From positions 23,422,272 through 23,486,271 of the forward strand of contig CM034394.1 of NCBI GenBank assembly GCA_019925095.2: 64,000 nt of DNA. The letters are read 5' to 3'. Source of the DNA: Dendrolimus kikuchii. Taxonomy: Eukaryota; Arthropoda; Insecta; Lepidoptera; Lasiocampidae. The first letter of the stretch is position 1; the number at the start of each line of letters is the position of its first letter. The translations under genes and the position numbers were made by a program. The notes under the pieces are model-generated. The model was not told the origin of the DNA. It did not search any database and saw only the letters and a program-made list of their open reading frames with translations. Below are positions 1-10,190 of the stretch, one piece after another.

Positions 1-130
1 TGTTTCCCCGTTATACATTACTAGCTGTGCCCGCGATGTCGTCCGCGTGGAATTTGTTTTCAAAACCCCCCGGTTTTAAAACATTCATCATTGGTGCTCC
101 GCTCCTATTGGTCTTAGCGTGATGATATAT

Positions 131-1537
131 TCAGAAATAATATATATTAATATTAATATTTCAGAAGTTCTAAAAAACATGAAAAGAGGTAAATCCCCGG
201 GTCACGATGGTCTCAGCGTCGAGCACTTCAAGTACGCTGGTGTGCATTTGCCTCGAGCATTGGCGATGCTTTTTAATCTGTGCCTTGCTCACTCTTATTT
301 ACCCAAGAGTTTGATGCGCACAGTAGTGGTGCCTATCATTAAAAACAAGACAGGGGATTCCTCAGATAAGAATAATTATCGGCCAATCTCACTTGCGACT
401 ATAACAGCAAAGGTACTTGACAGTGTGATTAACAGCAAACTCACACGTAAATTGAATTTAATTGATGCGCAGTTTGGATTTAGGGCTGACCTGTCAACTG
501 AGAGCGCTATACTGAGTTTAAAACATACTGTCAGGTACTATACTAAGAGGAGGACGTCGGTATACGCGTGCTTCCTTGACTTGTCTAAAGCGTTCGATCT
601 TGTTGCATATGACCTTCTGTGGAACAAGTTGGGAGATGCGGGTGTGCCGACCGACCTTGTTTCTATTCTTAAATTCTGGTACTCAAACCAGACAAACCAG
701 GTCAGATGGGCCGGTACACTATCGGATGAATATAGGTTAGAATGTGGAGTGAGGCAGGGGGGAATCAGCTCGCCATTGCTGTTCAACCTTTACATCAACC
801 AGCTTATTGAGCGACTCAGCAGCACTCACGTCGGATGCTATATAGATGGAATTTGTTTTAATAATATTAGTTACGCGGATGACATGGTGTTGCTGGGTCC
901 GTCTATCAGCGCCGTAAGGACATTGTTGTCTATATGCGAGAACTACGCGGAGGAGCATGGGCTGAAGTACAACTCTAAGAAGAGTGAAATATTAGTTTTT
1001 AAAACACAAAAGACACAGAAGCGTTCACCTACGCATGTCCCTCCTGTGTTTCTCAATGGCGTAGCTCTTAAGATGGTTGATAGGTTCAAGTACTTGGGGC
1101 ATATTGTAACGAGTGACCTTAGGGATGACGAGGATATAGAGAGGGAACGTAGGGCGTTGGCGGTTCGGGGTAACATGTTGGCTCGCAGGTTCGCTCGAAG
1201 CACAGTTGAAGTAAAAACTACTCTTTTCAAAGCTTATTGCCAGTCATTTTACTCAAGCGGCCTGTGGGTAGACTATACGCAACGAGCCATTAACGCCCTA
1301 CAAGTACAATATAATAATGTTTTCAGAATGCTGTTGGGATTGCCGCGGCACTGTAGTGCATCTGGGATGTTTGCGGAGGCCCGCACAGATGGTTTTAAGG
1401 CGATTATCCGAAAAAAATCCGCTTCGCTGATGCAACGCTTGCGCGGCAGCACCAACAGCCTTCTGAAGGCTATGGCGGTCAGATTTGACTGCCCCTTCCA
1501 AGAACATTGGATAGGGGTAGTCATCGGATTAAAATAA
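131..1537 (+). CDS. LINE-B reverse transcriptase, 5'-partial but open
   Basis: About 469 codons are open without a stop. Palm-domain motifs appear in order: KRGKSPGHDGLS (entry motif), NNYRPISLATITAKVLD (fingers), FLDLSKAFD (motif A, first catalytic Asp), GVRQGGISSPLLF (motif B), SYADDMVLL (motif C with the catalytic Asp pair), GLKYNSKKSEILV (motif D) and FKYLGHIVT (motif E). A roughly 150-residue carboxy-terminal region follows. The protein would copy element RNA into DNA at a nicked target. An upstream ATG at 119 lies in the flanking Helitron-like sequence, so it is not the native start. The lineage looks like the CR1/L2/Rex1 side of the LINEs; that placement is from memory of the motif style and is uncertain. 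Confidence 0.85.
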   Translation, partial: SEIIYININISEVLKNMKRGKSPGHDGLSVEHFKYAGVHLPRALAMLFNLCLAHSYLPKSLMRTVVVPIIKNKTGDSSDKNNYRPISLATITAKVLDSVINSKLTRKLNLIDAQFGFRADLSTESAILSLKHTVRYYTKRRTSVYACFLDLSKAFDLVAYDLLWNKLGDAGVPTDLVSILKFWYSNQTNQVRWAGTLSDEYRLECGVRQGGISSPLLFNLYINQLIERLSSTHVGCYIDGICFNNISYADDMVLLGPSISAVRTLLSICENYAEEHGLKYNSKKSEILVFKTQKTQKRSPTHVPPVFLNGVALKMVDRFKYLGHIVTSDLRDDEDIERERRALAVRGNMLARRFARSTVEVKTTLFKAYCQSFYSSGLWVDYTQRAINALQVQYNNVFRMLLGLPRHCSASGMFAEARTDGFKAIIRKKSASLMQRLRGSTNSLLKAMAVRFDCPFQEHWIGVVIGLK

Positions 1538-1690
1538 GTGGCTTAAAAAAAAAAAAACAAAATAGTCTTAAATACTTGGAAAATAAATATTACTAACACT
1601 ACTAACATTATTTTAGAAGATAATTGTAACTAACACACTAACGAAATATGGACCCCGGTCTGAATTAAAGTTTGTATTATTATTATTATT
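131..1690 (+). mobile_element. LINE-B insertion (5'-truncated non-LTR retrotransposon)
   Basis: The insertion lies inside the minus-strand Helitron-like element and ends in a TTA-type microsatellite tail (about 1675-1693). The short sequence 'atatat' occurs at both junctions and may be the target duplication. No endonuclease domain is present, so the copy is 5'-truncated at about the start of the reverse transcriptase. 1538-1674 is AT-rich 3' UTR. Confidence 0.8.
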
Positions 1691-1827
1691 ATATATAGCC
1701 TATAGCCTTCCTCAATAAATGGGCTATCTAACACCGAAAAAAATTTTCAAATCAGGCCAGTAGTCCCTGAGATTAGCGCGTTCAAACAAATAAAGTCTTC
1801 TGCTTTTATATTAGTATAAGATTCTAT

Positions 1828-1862
1828 GAGTCACTTTTGTCTGGTGATTGAAAAATCGGCCC
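1828..1862 (+). repeat. Single end of a MITE
   Basis: The stretch 'tctggtgattgaaaaatcgg' followed by ccct matches one terminal inverted repeat of the MITE at 36028-36202. No partner end was found nearby, so this is a solitary remnant. The rest of 1863-2230 holds nothing I recognise. Confidence 0.5.
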
Positions 1863-2230
1863 TAACTGCTATAATAAAAATAAACCCAGAAGCAAACTTC
1901 GTAGATTACCAAATCTCTACAATTTGTTACATATAAATTAAATACGTTTGTGTTTACTTTGATAGTTACCTAACCCCGAGATAAGTGTTCAAGTTTCGTA
2001 TACTTATTGAACGTTACCTTAATGAAACGAGGGTGTACCTGCGCAACACCTGCCTGAACTAGTTCCACAGACATTCTAAGTTTCGCAATACACCCTTCGG
2101 AAATTGTATCTAATCTTTACTTAGCCTAATACATAAATGCCGAGTGGGACTTCTGTTTTGTGAGGTCTATGTAGTTTAGATAGACAACACTATTACTGAC
2201 TAAAATAAACCATTACAAAATAGTAAATTG

Positions 2231-2343
2231 TTACACGAGAGGTGAAAGTGACCTATTTAGGCATGAGATGGTTTGGCGCACGAGAATAGCGAGGGCGCTA
2301 ATAGTTCGAGTGCCTAAATAAGTCACTTTCACCCGAGGTTAAC
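2231..2343. repeat. Foldback element (hairpin)
   Basis: The left arm 'gtgaaagtgacctatttagg' (from 2242) pairs with the right arm 'cctaaataagtcactttcac' (to about 2333) with one mismatch, around a 50-base centre containing 'ggcgcacgagaatagcgagg'. A reverse-complement relative of that centre occurs at 41991-42045. This is a non-coding foldback or MITE-like repeat. 2344-2757 holds nothing else recognisable. Confidence 0.6.
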
Positions 2344-2757
2344 ACTGTTATTCATTTCGAATTTCGAATATGAGGAAAGTAAATAAAAATTGATTAGTTA
2401 AAAAAGTAACTACTTCTCTAATAAAATCAGCCGTCTAAATCTGATGACCTCATTTGATACGTCAAGTAAACTTGTCTTTGTCTGTGGCATTCTACTAACC
2501 AGTAAGAGTACTGTTTGTTACTGATGATGAAAAGTAATTTATAAGTATAAAATGATGTTACAACATTTTTGATATTTTTCAATGCAATTTATGCCGCGAA
2601 AGTTTAGACATGAGTCGCCTGTATTGTCTATGGCGCGCATAGTTTTTTTCATTTCTTGACATCAGGGCAAATCATTTCCCAGGGACGAAAAATAGGGTTT
2701 TTACCCTGTGATCAGGCAACTCCAAGCGTACTTTCATAATTTGAGAAATGAAAAATG

Positions 2758-2946
2758 ATCTTTACAATACTAGGCGTATCATAAACTGAAATATTACCGT
2801 GTCAGTTTAAATAAAATAATGCCTCGTAGTCCAAATTATATAATTACAAGCCTTTTGCCGCGGTTTCCCTCGCGTTAACATCCTCCCATGGTAACCGTAC
2901 ATTTTACCGGGATAAAAGTAGCCTATTTGCTTCCAGACTATAATCT
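2758..2946 (+). repeat. Left copy of ~190 bp direct repeat flanking LINE-A
   Basis: This sequence runs from 'atctttacaatactaggcg' to 'agactataatct' and is repeated almost exactly at 3239-3430, on the other side of a LINE-A fragment. About ten differences are visible. Its right part, 'ccgggataaaagtagcct', is the common lepidopteran tail repeat. Confidence 0.85.
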
Positions 2947-2964
2947 AGAAAGACTATAATATAA

Positions 2965-3238
2965 GAAAGAATGCATGATGAAAGAATGACTAAACAGATA
3001 TACAATGCAAAAGTGGATGGATGCAGAAGTCGTGGAAGGCCACGACACACCTTCCATGATCAAATTGATCGTGTAGTAGCAGAAGGTGATGTCAGGAGCC
3101 TTAAGAACAGACGAGGGTGCATGACAAGAGCTATGAATGTCAAAGAAGCAAGTGAGGTGTGTAAGAATAAGCCTGAATGGCGCTCTGTTGCTCGTGCCTA
3201 GCCCGGAAGGGAACTGGCGTGAAGTTATGTATGTATGT
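2965..3238 (+). pseudogene. LINE-A copy a, 3' fragment
   Basis: This encodes the carboxy-terminal tail of the LINE-A protein (HDERMTKQIYNAKVDG, then SRGRPRHTFHDQIDR), then (ATGT)n. A TAC-to-TAG change creates a stop seven codons before the normal end (near 3199). Instead of the usual 12-13 bp target duplication, both sides are flanked by the ~190 bp direct repeat. Confidence 0.85.
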
Positions 3239-3530
3239 ATCTTTACAATACTAAGCGTATCATAAACTGGAATATTACCGTGTCAGTTTAAATAAAATAA
3301 TGCCTCGTAGTCCAAATTATATAATTACAAGCCTTTTCCCGCGATTTCCCTCGCGTTAACATCCTCCCATGGTAACCGTACATTTTTCCGGGATAAAAAG
3401 TAGCCTATGTGCTATACCAGACTATAATCTCTATATATGTGAGAAATTTCATCCAAATCCGATCAGCCGTTCTGGCGTTATTGAGTAAGAAAAATCCATC
3501 CAAATTTTCACATTTATAATATAATATAAA
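3239..3530 (+). repeat. Right copy of direct repeat plus tail repeat
   Basis: 3239-3430 duplicates 2758-2946. The sequence then continues as the standard lepidopteran repeat tail ('aaatttcatccaaatccgat' and on to 'cacatttataatataatata'), which the left copy lacks. The LINE-A copy therefore sits between a partial duplicate and the continuous original. Confidence 0.75.
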
Positions 3531-3579
3531 TATAAAAAAATTCACGAAAAAAAACCTGATTTTAAAAGTAACCACAAAG

Positions 3580-3760
3580 CCAAAAATTGTTTTCTACATC
3601 TTAAAGTCGCTAGTCGGTACGAAGTAAAACGTAAAAAATACTATATTTTGCAAATTTGTTGTTATTTTTTTTATATTACGTGGCACTGACTTTAAAATGT
3701 TGTAAAAAAATATATTTGTTGCTTTTTAGTTACTTTTGAAGTAGGTTTTGTTTTTTGTCA
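3580..3760. repeat. Degenerate repeat K fragment
   Basis: Pieces such as 'catcttaaagtcg', 'gtaaaacgtaaaaaatacta' and 'gactttaaaatgttgtaaaa' match the hairpin part of repeat K at 59860-60010 in order. The copy is old and heavily diverged. Confidence 0.45.
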
Positions 3761-3800
3761 TTTTTTACTTTTTAGTTACGCAGATATATGAATAGCTTGG

Positions 3801-3896
3801 TGATTTGACTTGGTGTTATAAATGGTGACTTGGTGTTATAAGTTGTGACTTGGTTTTATAAGTGGTGACTTGGTGTTATAAGTGGTGACTTGGTGA
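3801..3896 (+). repeat. Minisatellite, 20 bp unit, about 4.8 copies
   Basis: The unit 'atggtgacttggtgttataa' recurs with 'gact' exactly every 20 bases (3807, 3827, 3847, 3867, 3887). The units differ by one or two bases each. Confidence 0.9.
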
Positions 3897-4048
3897 CAAT
3901 GGGACCACCTCAGGAGTCTACTCTTGCGAATAAAATAGATTTTATAAATCGGTCCAAGAAATCGCGTAACAAACAAACAATAAAAATATACAGACGAATT
4001 GAGAATTTGCTTATTTTTGATATCGATTAAAACATCCGTTATCCGTTT

Positions 4049-4369
4049 ATCCGTGCAGGAACGGAGAAAGAATACAATTTCCTGCGGCCGGGCGGCCTGT
4101 CGTAAGAGGCGACAAAACAACCCACAGCCAGGTGGTAGGGCATTTGCCCGACTGGATGGCTACCACCCCTGGTCTAAAGTATGTCGCCATAACAACCTGG
4201 AGTTGTGTTCCGGCATTAGTGACCAGGATCCAGTCTCCCTTAAGAGAGCAGCAGCGCATTTGTAGCGTCTTTGGTGTTGCAAATGTCCATAGGCGATGGT
4301 AACCGCTTTCCATCAAGTGGGCCGTCTGCCTGTCTGCTGATCTCCTGCAATAAAAAAATAAAAAAAAAA
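4049..4369 (+). mobile_element. SINE-A copy 1, full length
   Basis: This is a reference full-length copy. It starts 'atccgtgcaggaacggagaa', has a GC-rich middle with 'cctgtcgtaagaggcgac', and ends 'gatctcctgcaataaaaaaa' plus A-rich tail. It is non-coding and about 310 bp. The A-rich tail and variable truncation suggest RNA-mediated spread. I see no tRNA-like head, and whether it uses Pol III is unknown. 4370-4847 holds nothing I can name. Confidence 0.75.
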
Positions 4370-4847
4370 CACTGACACGCTTTTCTTATGCATAAAAATA
4401 CATCAATTTCTTTGCTTACTTTGTTACAGTCAAAGATAATATAAGTGTAGTATTATACATTTGGATATTTCGAGCAAATAAAGTCGTATATCGTACACAC
4501 AATATATCCTACGGCAAACAACAACATATCATCAATAGGCATCCGACATAAAACCGTATCATTGCTATATAAAAGCATACATACATTTTTATTATATAAT
4601 AAACTATATCTAACAAAAGAAAGGCGAAGGGGTACAATAGAATGTTGTAATCTCATGGGTGGCGTCTAAATAATGCAGTTTTTGTACGCACAATGGGAAT
4701 TCAGGAATGGAGTGTCCCATATTTTGGGAAGCTGAATAAAAGAACAAGGCCTATTGAATTAAGTTTGGCTTATACATTTCTGTTTTATTTTACTCTCTAC
4801 TGTTGATAATCGTCATCTTATATTGTAAAGTCCCGATAAAGGCCAGG

Positions 4848-5161
4848 CACAGAGAAGAAAAAAACAACACACATGGCACTAGATAGGACTATATATAAGT
4901 ATAGATATAAGGCCAACACTGCACATGCACGTCCTCACAACACCAGCATGTAACAGATACACTCTACATTAGTATAAGTTTAGTATTAAAATTAGAATAA
5001 ATTAATATAATAAGTTATTCTTAAGGTACACACCACAACATAAAAATCACTAAATTAATGTCACACACAGTAACAAAAATAAACAATAAGCGTGTATGGA
5101 CTCTAAAATTTTTCATAGAAATTAAGTAGTAAAAAAGGTTACGGAACTCGAGTCCGTAGAG
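4848..5161 (-). repeat. Repeat H copy 1
   Basis: This reverse-strand copy begins at 5161 with the palindromic 'acggaactcgagtccgt'. It includes 'gtgtatctgttacatgctgg', shared with the copies at 52836 and 60712. The GT-rich second half of the family is missing here. Confidence 0.7.
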
Positions 5162-5308
5162 ATGTTAATAATAATAAAAATAAATAAAAAATCCCGGTTG
5201 AGTTCGGAATGTTAGTTTGGAAGCCACTTTTCTATGTTTTGTTCTTCCCAATTTACACGGCACGCATGCTGCGATTGTAGATCCTTAAAAAAGCAATTAA
5301 TCGAAATT

Positions 5309-6406
5309 AACATTAAATAACCTTTGAAATATAAATGTCCATAAGCGACGGTAATCACTTACCATCAAATGAGTTATTACAAATAAGCTATAAATAATTT
5401 GAATATGAACAAAACAAAGGGTGAAGCTTTGAATCCTGGTTGAAAATCGTATACCACTTAGGCAGTTTTCTGACCTAATGTGAATATTGTTACAATCGTG
5501 GTGATTGTGATGCTGACTGTAATGGACAAATCTTGACGAAACCTGCACTTCGAGACAGCCAATGTATCAAACCCACCAAGCCGCCTTCGCGAAGCGTGGC
5601 GGGTATATTCAGTCGGGGGCTAAGAAGACGTGACTAATGAATACAAGTGTAACCTCATCGGCGGTAGAAAAAATAACATTAAATAACCTATGAAATATAA
5701 ATGTCCATAAGCGACGGTAATCACTTACCATCAGATGAGTTATTACAGATAAGCTATAAATAATTTGAATATGAAAAAAACAAAGGGTGAAGCTTTGAAT
5801 CCTGATTGAAAATCTTGTACCACTTAGACAGTTTTCTGACCTAATGTGAATATTGTTACAATCGTGGTGATTGTGATGCTGACTGTAATGGACAAATCTT
5901 GACGAAACCTGCACTTCGAGACAGCCAATGTATCAAACCCACCAAGCCGCCTTCGCGAAGCGTGGCGGGTATATTCAGTCGGGGGCTAAGAAGACGTGAC
6001 TAATGAATACAAGTGTAACCTCATCGGCGGTAGAAAAAATAACATTAAATAACCTATGAAATATAAATGTCCATAAGCGACGGTAATCACTTACCATCAA
6101 ATGAGTTATTACAAATAAGCTATAAATAATTTGAATATGAAAAAAACAAAGGGTGAAGCTTTGAATCCTGATTGAAAATCTTGTACCACTTAGACAGTTT
6201 TCTGACCTAATATGAATATTGTTACAATCGTGGTGATTGTGATGCTGACTGTAATGGACAAATCTTGACGAAATCTGCACTTCGAGATAACCAATGTATG
6301 AAACCCACCAAGCCGCCTTCGCGAAGCGTGGCGGGTATATTCAGTCGGGGGCTAAGAAGACGTGACTAATGAATATAAGTGTAACCTCATCGGCGGTAGA
6401 AACAAC
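5309..6406. repeat. Tandem array, 366 bp unit x 3
   Basis: The string 'aacattaaataacc' starts at 5309, 5675 and 6041, giving an exact 366-base period. Units two and three are closer to each other than to unit one (for example they share 'gaatcctgattgaaaatctt'). Part of each unit, 'cagttttctgacctaatgtg', matches the body of SINE-C at 21875, and a SINE-C end ('gagcccagctgcgggac') follows at about 6511. The array therefore seems to have expanded within or beside a SINE-C copy. Open frames of up to 101 codons on the minus strand recur only because the unit recurs. Confidence 0.9.
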
Positions 6407-6594
6407 TTAAAAGTCAGCCACGCATTCCAAAATATTAAATACAAATTTAACATATACAAAATGTTTGTATATCCATTATATTCTTCATTCCTCTATAAAT
6501 GGATAAACTGAGCCCAGCTGCGGGACTTTTATGGTCTGCTATTTAGGGCTGACGCCTTTTTCTGAAGAATATACAGTGTTTTTGTTTTTAATCG

Positions 6595-6935
6595 CCTTCC
6601 AAAAGGAGGAGGATCTCAACTTGATTGGTATTTTTTTTATATATGTACACCGATTACTCTGAGATTTAGGATCCGATTTACGTGATTCTTCTTTATTTTG
6701 ATGCAGAATAGTTGCCGTTTGGTCCCCTAAAAATTCAACATAGTTTGGCCCAGTAGTTATGATTTTTTTCCGTTTCGTTCCGTCTATATTTTTTAAGGCG
6801 CGGAAACTTTCGTAGGCCTACCCATAGCTAGACACTAAAAAGTAACAAATAAGCTATTATAATAAAAAATAGCTTTAGAAATAAGTTATTTTATACTTTT
6901 TAGTTTTTGAAGTCGGTTTTTTTAAACGAAGTTTT
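6595..6935. repeat. Repeat K copy 1
   Basis: Contains 'aggaggaggatctcaacttg', 'accgattactctgagattta' and, at the right end, 'tttttgaagtcggttttttt', all shared with 59352-60058. It is a non-coding interspersed repeat of unknown class. Confidence 0.65.
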
Positions 6936-6956
6936 TTTAAGCTGTAAAAAATATAG

Positions 6957-7178
6957 TGGCTTCGCCGGATTCTGTGGTTGAGCTACCGAACTCATTGGGA
7001 CGCAGAGGCTCCGGGTTCGATTCCTGGCATGGTAAATTTCGGAAACAAACTTTCTGCAATTTACGATGATTTCGAATCGGCCCCAGAGTGGTCCGTTGTA
7101 CATCACCCATAACACAAGCGTAAATAGCTTAGCTTGGCGATATACAATGTGTGTGTTTATCCGCCGATTATTATAATG
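6957..7178 (+). mobile_element. SINE-B copy 1 (tRNA-derived)
   Basis: The head carries a Pol III box A-like 'tggttgagcta' (6975-6985) and a perfect box B 'ggttcgattcc' (7014-7024). The body runs 'cggccccagagtggtccgtt' to 'tgtgtgtttatccgccgatt' with an ATT-type end. This is the best plus-strand copy. The nearly intact minus-strand copy is 41711-41946. Confidence 0.8.
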
Positions 7179-7347
7179 TATGTGTTTGAAAACCACGGGC
7201 CATAAAAATACACATTTATTTTTCATTATTTATTATATCATTATTTTTCGCTTTGGCCAGCAAAGATCTATTAATTTTAAAATAATCATAAAAATCTGAA
7301 CATAAAGCGCAACAATTGAATTAGCAATAAAAATATAGTATAGTACA

Positions 7348-7692
7348 TTTTGTATTATATTATTTTTCTACAATCTTTTTTTTATTGCAGGAGATCAGCA
7401 GACAGGCAGACGGCCCACTTGATGGAAAGCGGTTACCATCGCCTATGGACATTTGCAACAACAAAGTTGCTACAAATGCGCTGTTGCTCTCTTAAGGGAA
7501 ACTGGAACCTGGTCACTAATGCCGGAACACAACTCAAAGTTGTTATGGCGACATACTTTAGACCAGGGGTGGGAGCCATCCAGTCGGGCAAATGCCCTAC
7601 CATCGGGCTGTGGGTTGTTTTGTCGCCTCTTACGACAGGCTGCCCGGCCGCAGGAAATTGTATTCTTTCTCCGTTCCTGCACGGATAAAATC
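7348..7692 (-). mobile_element. SINE-A copy 2 with target duplication
   Basis: The copy is flanked by the 9-base duplication 'tatagtaca' (7339-7347 and 7693-7701). The element tail (plus-strand 7348-7385) is a T-rich run about 36 bases long, and its head ends 'ctgcacggataaaa'. This is the clearest evidence that SINE-A inserts by target-primed retroposition. 7702-8288 is unremarkable AT-rich sequence. Confidence 0.8.
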
Positions 7693-8288
7693 TATAGTAC
7701 AATTGGCTAAATAATACTACAATACTATAAATCACAGTACGAGTGGCAGCCCTACTGTTATTTTATTAATATTTCTGTTTTTATATCACTTCTCTATGAT
7801 GATAATCATGATGTTAGCGTAAAATCTTGGTTAACGTAACAGTAACCGCGAAGCATTAGCGTCGAAGCCCGGGGTCCGCTTTCCTACTTTTTCTTCTTCA
7901 CGTTTTACATCATCACAAAAATTGGAAGTCATAAATAGCGCTTTTTCAATTTCGTAAACATGCTCCTCTCAAAGGTCTCAACTGTACACAAAGTACAACT
8001 ACAGTCAAAGTAGAGCCTTAAGAGAAGTGTCCAGATGAAGTTAGTAGTTCACGTTGGTTAATACTTGCAAACTATCGCGGTCATTATAACAGGAACGTTG
8101 CGCACATCCGGTGTAAAACTTCCCTAACGAACATTACAGGGCTAACTTGAACTGTTGACTTGATCCCTTCCTTTGTTGGTTGTGTTTTCTATGTATGGAA
8201 TAATAGTAATATCCTCAAGGGTTTTGTGGAACTTAAGAATGAAGCGAATAGAGCGTATGAAAGGAACAAAATGAACGAAATAAATGAA

Positions 8289-8342
8289 ATGAACAAAATT
8301 AATTAAATGAACAAAATTAATTAAATGAACAAAATTAATTAA
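8289..8342 (+). repeat. Minisatellite, 18 bp x 3
   Basis: Three exact copies of 'atgaacaaaattaattaa', surrounded by degenerate 'gaacgaaataaatgaa'-like words. 8343-8669 holds nothing else seen. Confidence 0.9.
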
Positions 8343-8669
8343 TTGAACGAAACAAATGGAATGAATGAATGGTTTTTGTTATTGTTTATGATGTTCAAAT
8401 TATGTCAGCCGGTTATTTTTTTTGGCATGTGTATTCTATATACATTGTAGACAATTATTTAGTGACATTATGAAAAAACTAAAAATGCGGGTTGGTCGCC
8501 ATATAATGACGTAACTGAAGGATGAAACATTGTTCAGTGTATACATAGACGTATGGGATGTCGTTAGACAGAGTTTAAAATCATAATTATATATTTAAAT
8601 GATTGTTTATATAATTCAACAAATAGTGTGATGGGCGCTTCCGAGTTGGTAAAAAATGTGTGTCTCTAT

Positions 8670-8930
8670 AATCAATTTACATTGATGCAAAGTCGAAGCG
8701 CATCGAAGCGTCATTGTAAAATTTACAAAGCATATTGACTCCTGACTCCATAAGTTAAGCCACACATTTCTATCAAGATTAAATGAGATAATGACGTACG
8801 CATTCACGCAAATAAATGTTCTCTCGATAGACATGTGTGCTTTAAATTATGGAAATAGATGTCAATATGCTTTGTAAATTTTACAATGACGCTTCAATGC
8901 GCTTCGACTCTGCATCAGTGTAAATTGATT
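8670..8930. mobile_element. Foldback element with 70 bp inverted repeats
   Basis: The arms 8670-8739 and 8861-8930 are reverse complements with three mismatches in 70, around a 121-base unique centre. The outer ends are 'aatcaatttac' and 'gtaaattgatt'. There is no coding capacity. The class (MITE or foldback) is not determined, and no target duplication is clear. Confidence 0.8.
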
Positions 8931-9081
8931 CTAACTTCCCATCTATGAAGTGTAAAATAAATAAAAAATTGTTGATAGATATAAAAACTAACTTTAGACA
9001 AAAAATATTTTTAAAGACATCCAATGTTTCTTAATATATGAAGTAGGTAAAAATAAAAGGTAGGTAAACACTTTGGAGGAA

Positions 9082-9303
9082 AGAAGGGGGAAGATGTTTG
9101 GCCATTTGTTACGACACGACACCTTCTTATGTACGTTAATCGAAGGCAAAGTGGAAGCAAGGAGGGGGAAGGGAAGACCCAGGTGAGCATTCATGGATCA
9201 AATAAAAGAAAAAGTGGGTGTCGTGTCTTACATAGAAGTAAAACAACTGGCCTATAATAGAAAAGATTGGAGGAGGCTCCACCGACAAGAGCATAGCTCT
9301 TAA
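9082..9303 (+). pseudogene. LINE carboxy terminus (RTE-like family ending HRQEHSS)
   Basis: The 74-codon frame reads GKMFGHLLRHDTFLCTLIEG, then RRGKGRPR, a TGA stop, AFMDQIKEKVGVVSYIEVK and finally WRRLHRQEHSS-stop. This is the typical tail of an insect endonuclease/reverse-transcriptase LINE, downstream of the catalytic domain. The single in-frame stop makes it a relic. It is a different family from LINE-A, which follows within 15 bases in the opposite orientation. Confidence 0.7.
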
Positions 9304-9316
9304 ATGATAGATACAT

Positions 9317-9645
9317 ACATAATTTCACGCCAGTTCCCTTGCGGGGTAGGCACGAACAACAGAGCGCCATTCAGGCTTATTCTTACACACCTCACTTGCT
9401 TCTTTGACATTCATAGCTCTTGTCATGCACGCTCGTCTGTTCTTAAGGCTCCTGACATCACCTTCTGCTAGTACACGATCAATTTTATCATGAAAGGTGT
9501 GTCGTGGCCTTCCACGACTTCTGCATCCATCCACTTTTGCATTGTATATCTGTTTAGTCATTCTTTCATAATGCGTTCTTTCCACATACCCGAACCACCG
9601 GAGCGTTCCTTTTCTTACCTTCACCCCGACACTCTCTTTCAGACT
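9317..9645 (-). pseudogene. LINE-A copy b, 3' fragment
   Basis: The frame reads leftward from LKESVGVKVRKGTLRWFGY to YPARELA-stop and is open for about 106 LINE codons. The (CATA)n tail is at 9317-9330. No target duplication was found, and the left flank is the preceding LINE tail. 9646-10130 holds nothing recognised. Confidence 0.8.
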
Positions 9646-10135
9646 AGAAGTTGGTATTATCAATAAACGCTTCTGAGGTTCCTTAGACTATGGAACCTAG
9701 CTCTATGGATCCCGTGCGTGAACTGACATTTTGGACCGCTTTAACTGTTTTATATAATTCTGCAATAAAATACAGGCCTAGAAACAGGTCCTATTTAAGT
9801 TACATAAAATTTAAGCAAAAAGAAAATTGCGACAACGCACGTTCATAAACAATTTAATTAATTTATATAGCAACACAATATATGTGAAGCCTCATGATAT
9901 TTGTACTAATATGAAGATAACATGAGTAAAGCTTATATTTAATATAAAATATACGGAGTAGTACTTAGTAGTAGTAACTTTATGTTGTGAAGGAACATAA
10001 AGTCTCAGTTAAAATTAAGTTTAGGTGGGATTAGGGAGTTTTCAGAGTAGCCTACCTGAAACATCATTGTCGAAAAAGGGAAGTCAAAAGAATATATAGA
10101 TTGTCCTATAAATTTATCTATCTATACTAATCTTA

Positions 10136-10190
10136 TACTAATATATAAAGCTGAAGAGTTTGTTTGTCAGAACACGACTGGCGCATGTCC
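10136..10190 (+). repeat. Helitron-like 5' end, truncated
   Basis: 'atcttatactaatatataaa' followed by gctgaagagtttgtttg matches the start of the Helitron-like element at 29431. Homology fades after about 50 bases and no CTRR end was found. 10191-10850 holds nothing recognised. Confidence 0.5.

Larger units (their letters stand above)
21..1821 (-). mobile_element. Helitron-like element split by a LINE
   Basis: On the minus strand this element starts TCTTATACTAATAT (1821 leftward) and ends CTAG at 21-24, with A before the start and T after the end, as expected of Helitrons (5' TC, 3' CTRR, inserted between A and T). The two halves (21-130 and about 1691-1821) match the two parts of the related plus-strand element at 29431-30097. 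The junction falls in the same 'atatat' stretch, so the roughly 1.56 kb between them is a later insertion. It is short and non-coding, hence non-autonomous. The Helitron class is inferred from termini. Confidence 0.6.

Noticed and set aside
5297..6280. Three near-identical 83-101 codon ORFs
   Set aside because: They lie in the 366 bp tandem unit, have no recognisable domain and derive partly from SINE-C. Repetition explains their similarity.
3801..6406. CRISPR-like array
   Set aside because: The repeats are contiguous tandem units without spacers and the sequence is clearly animal.
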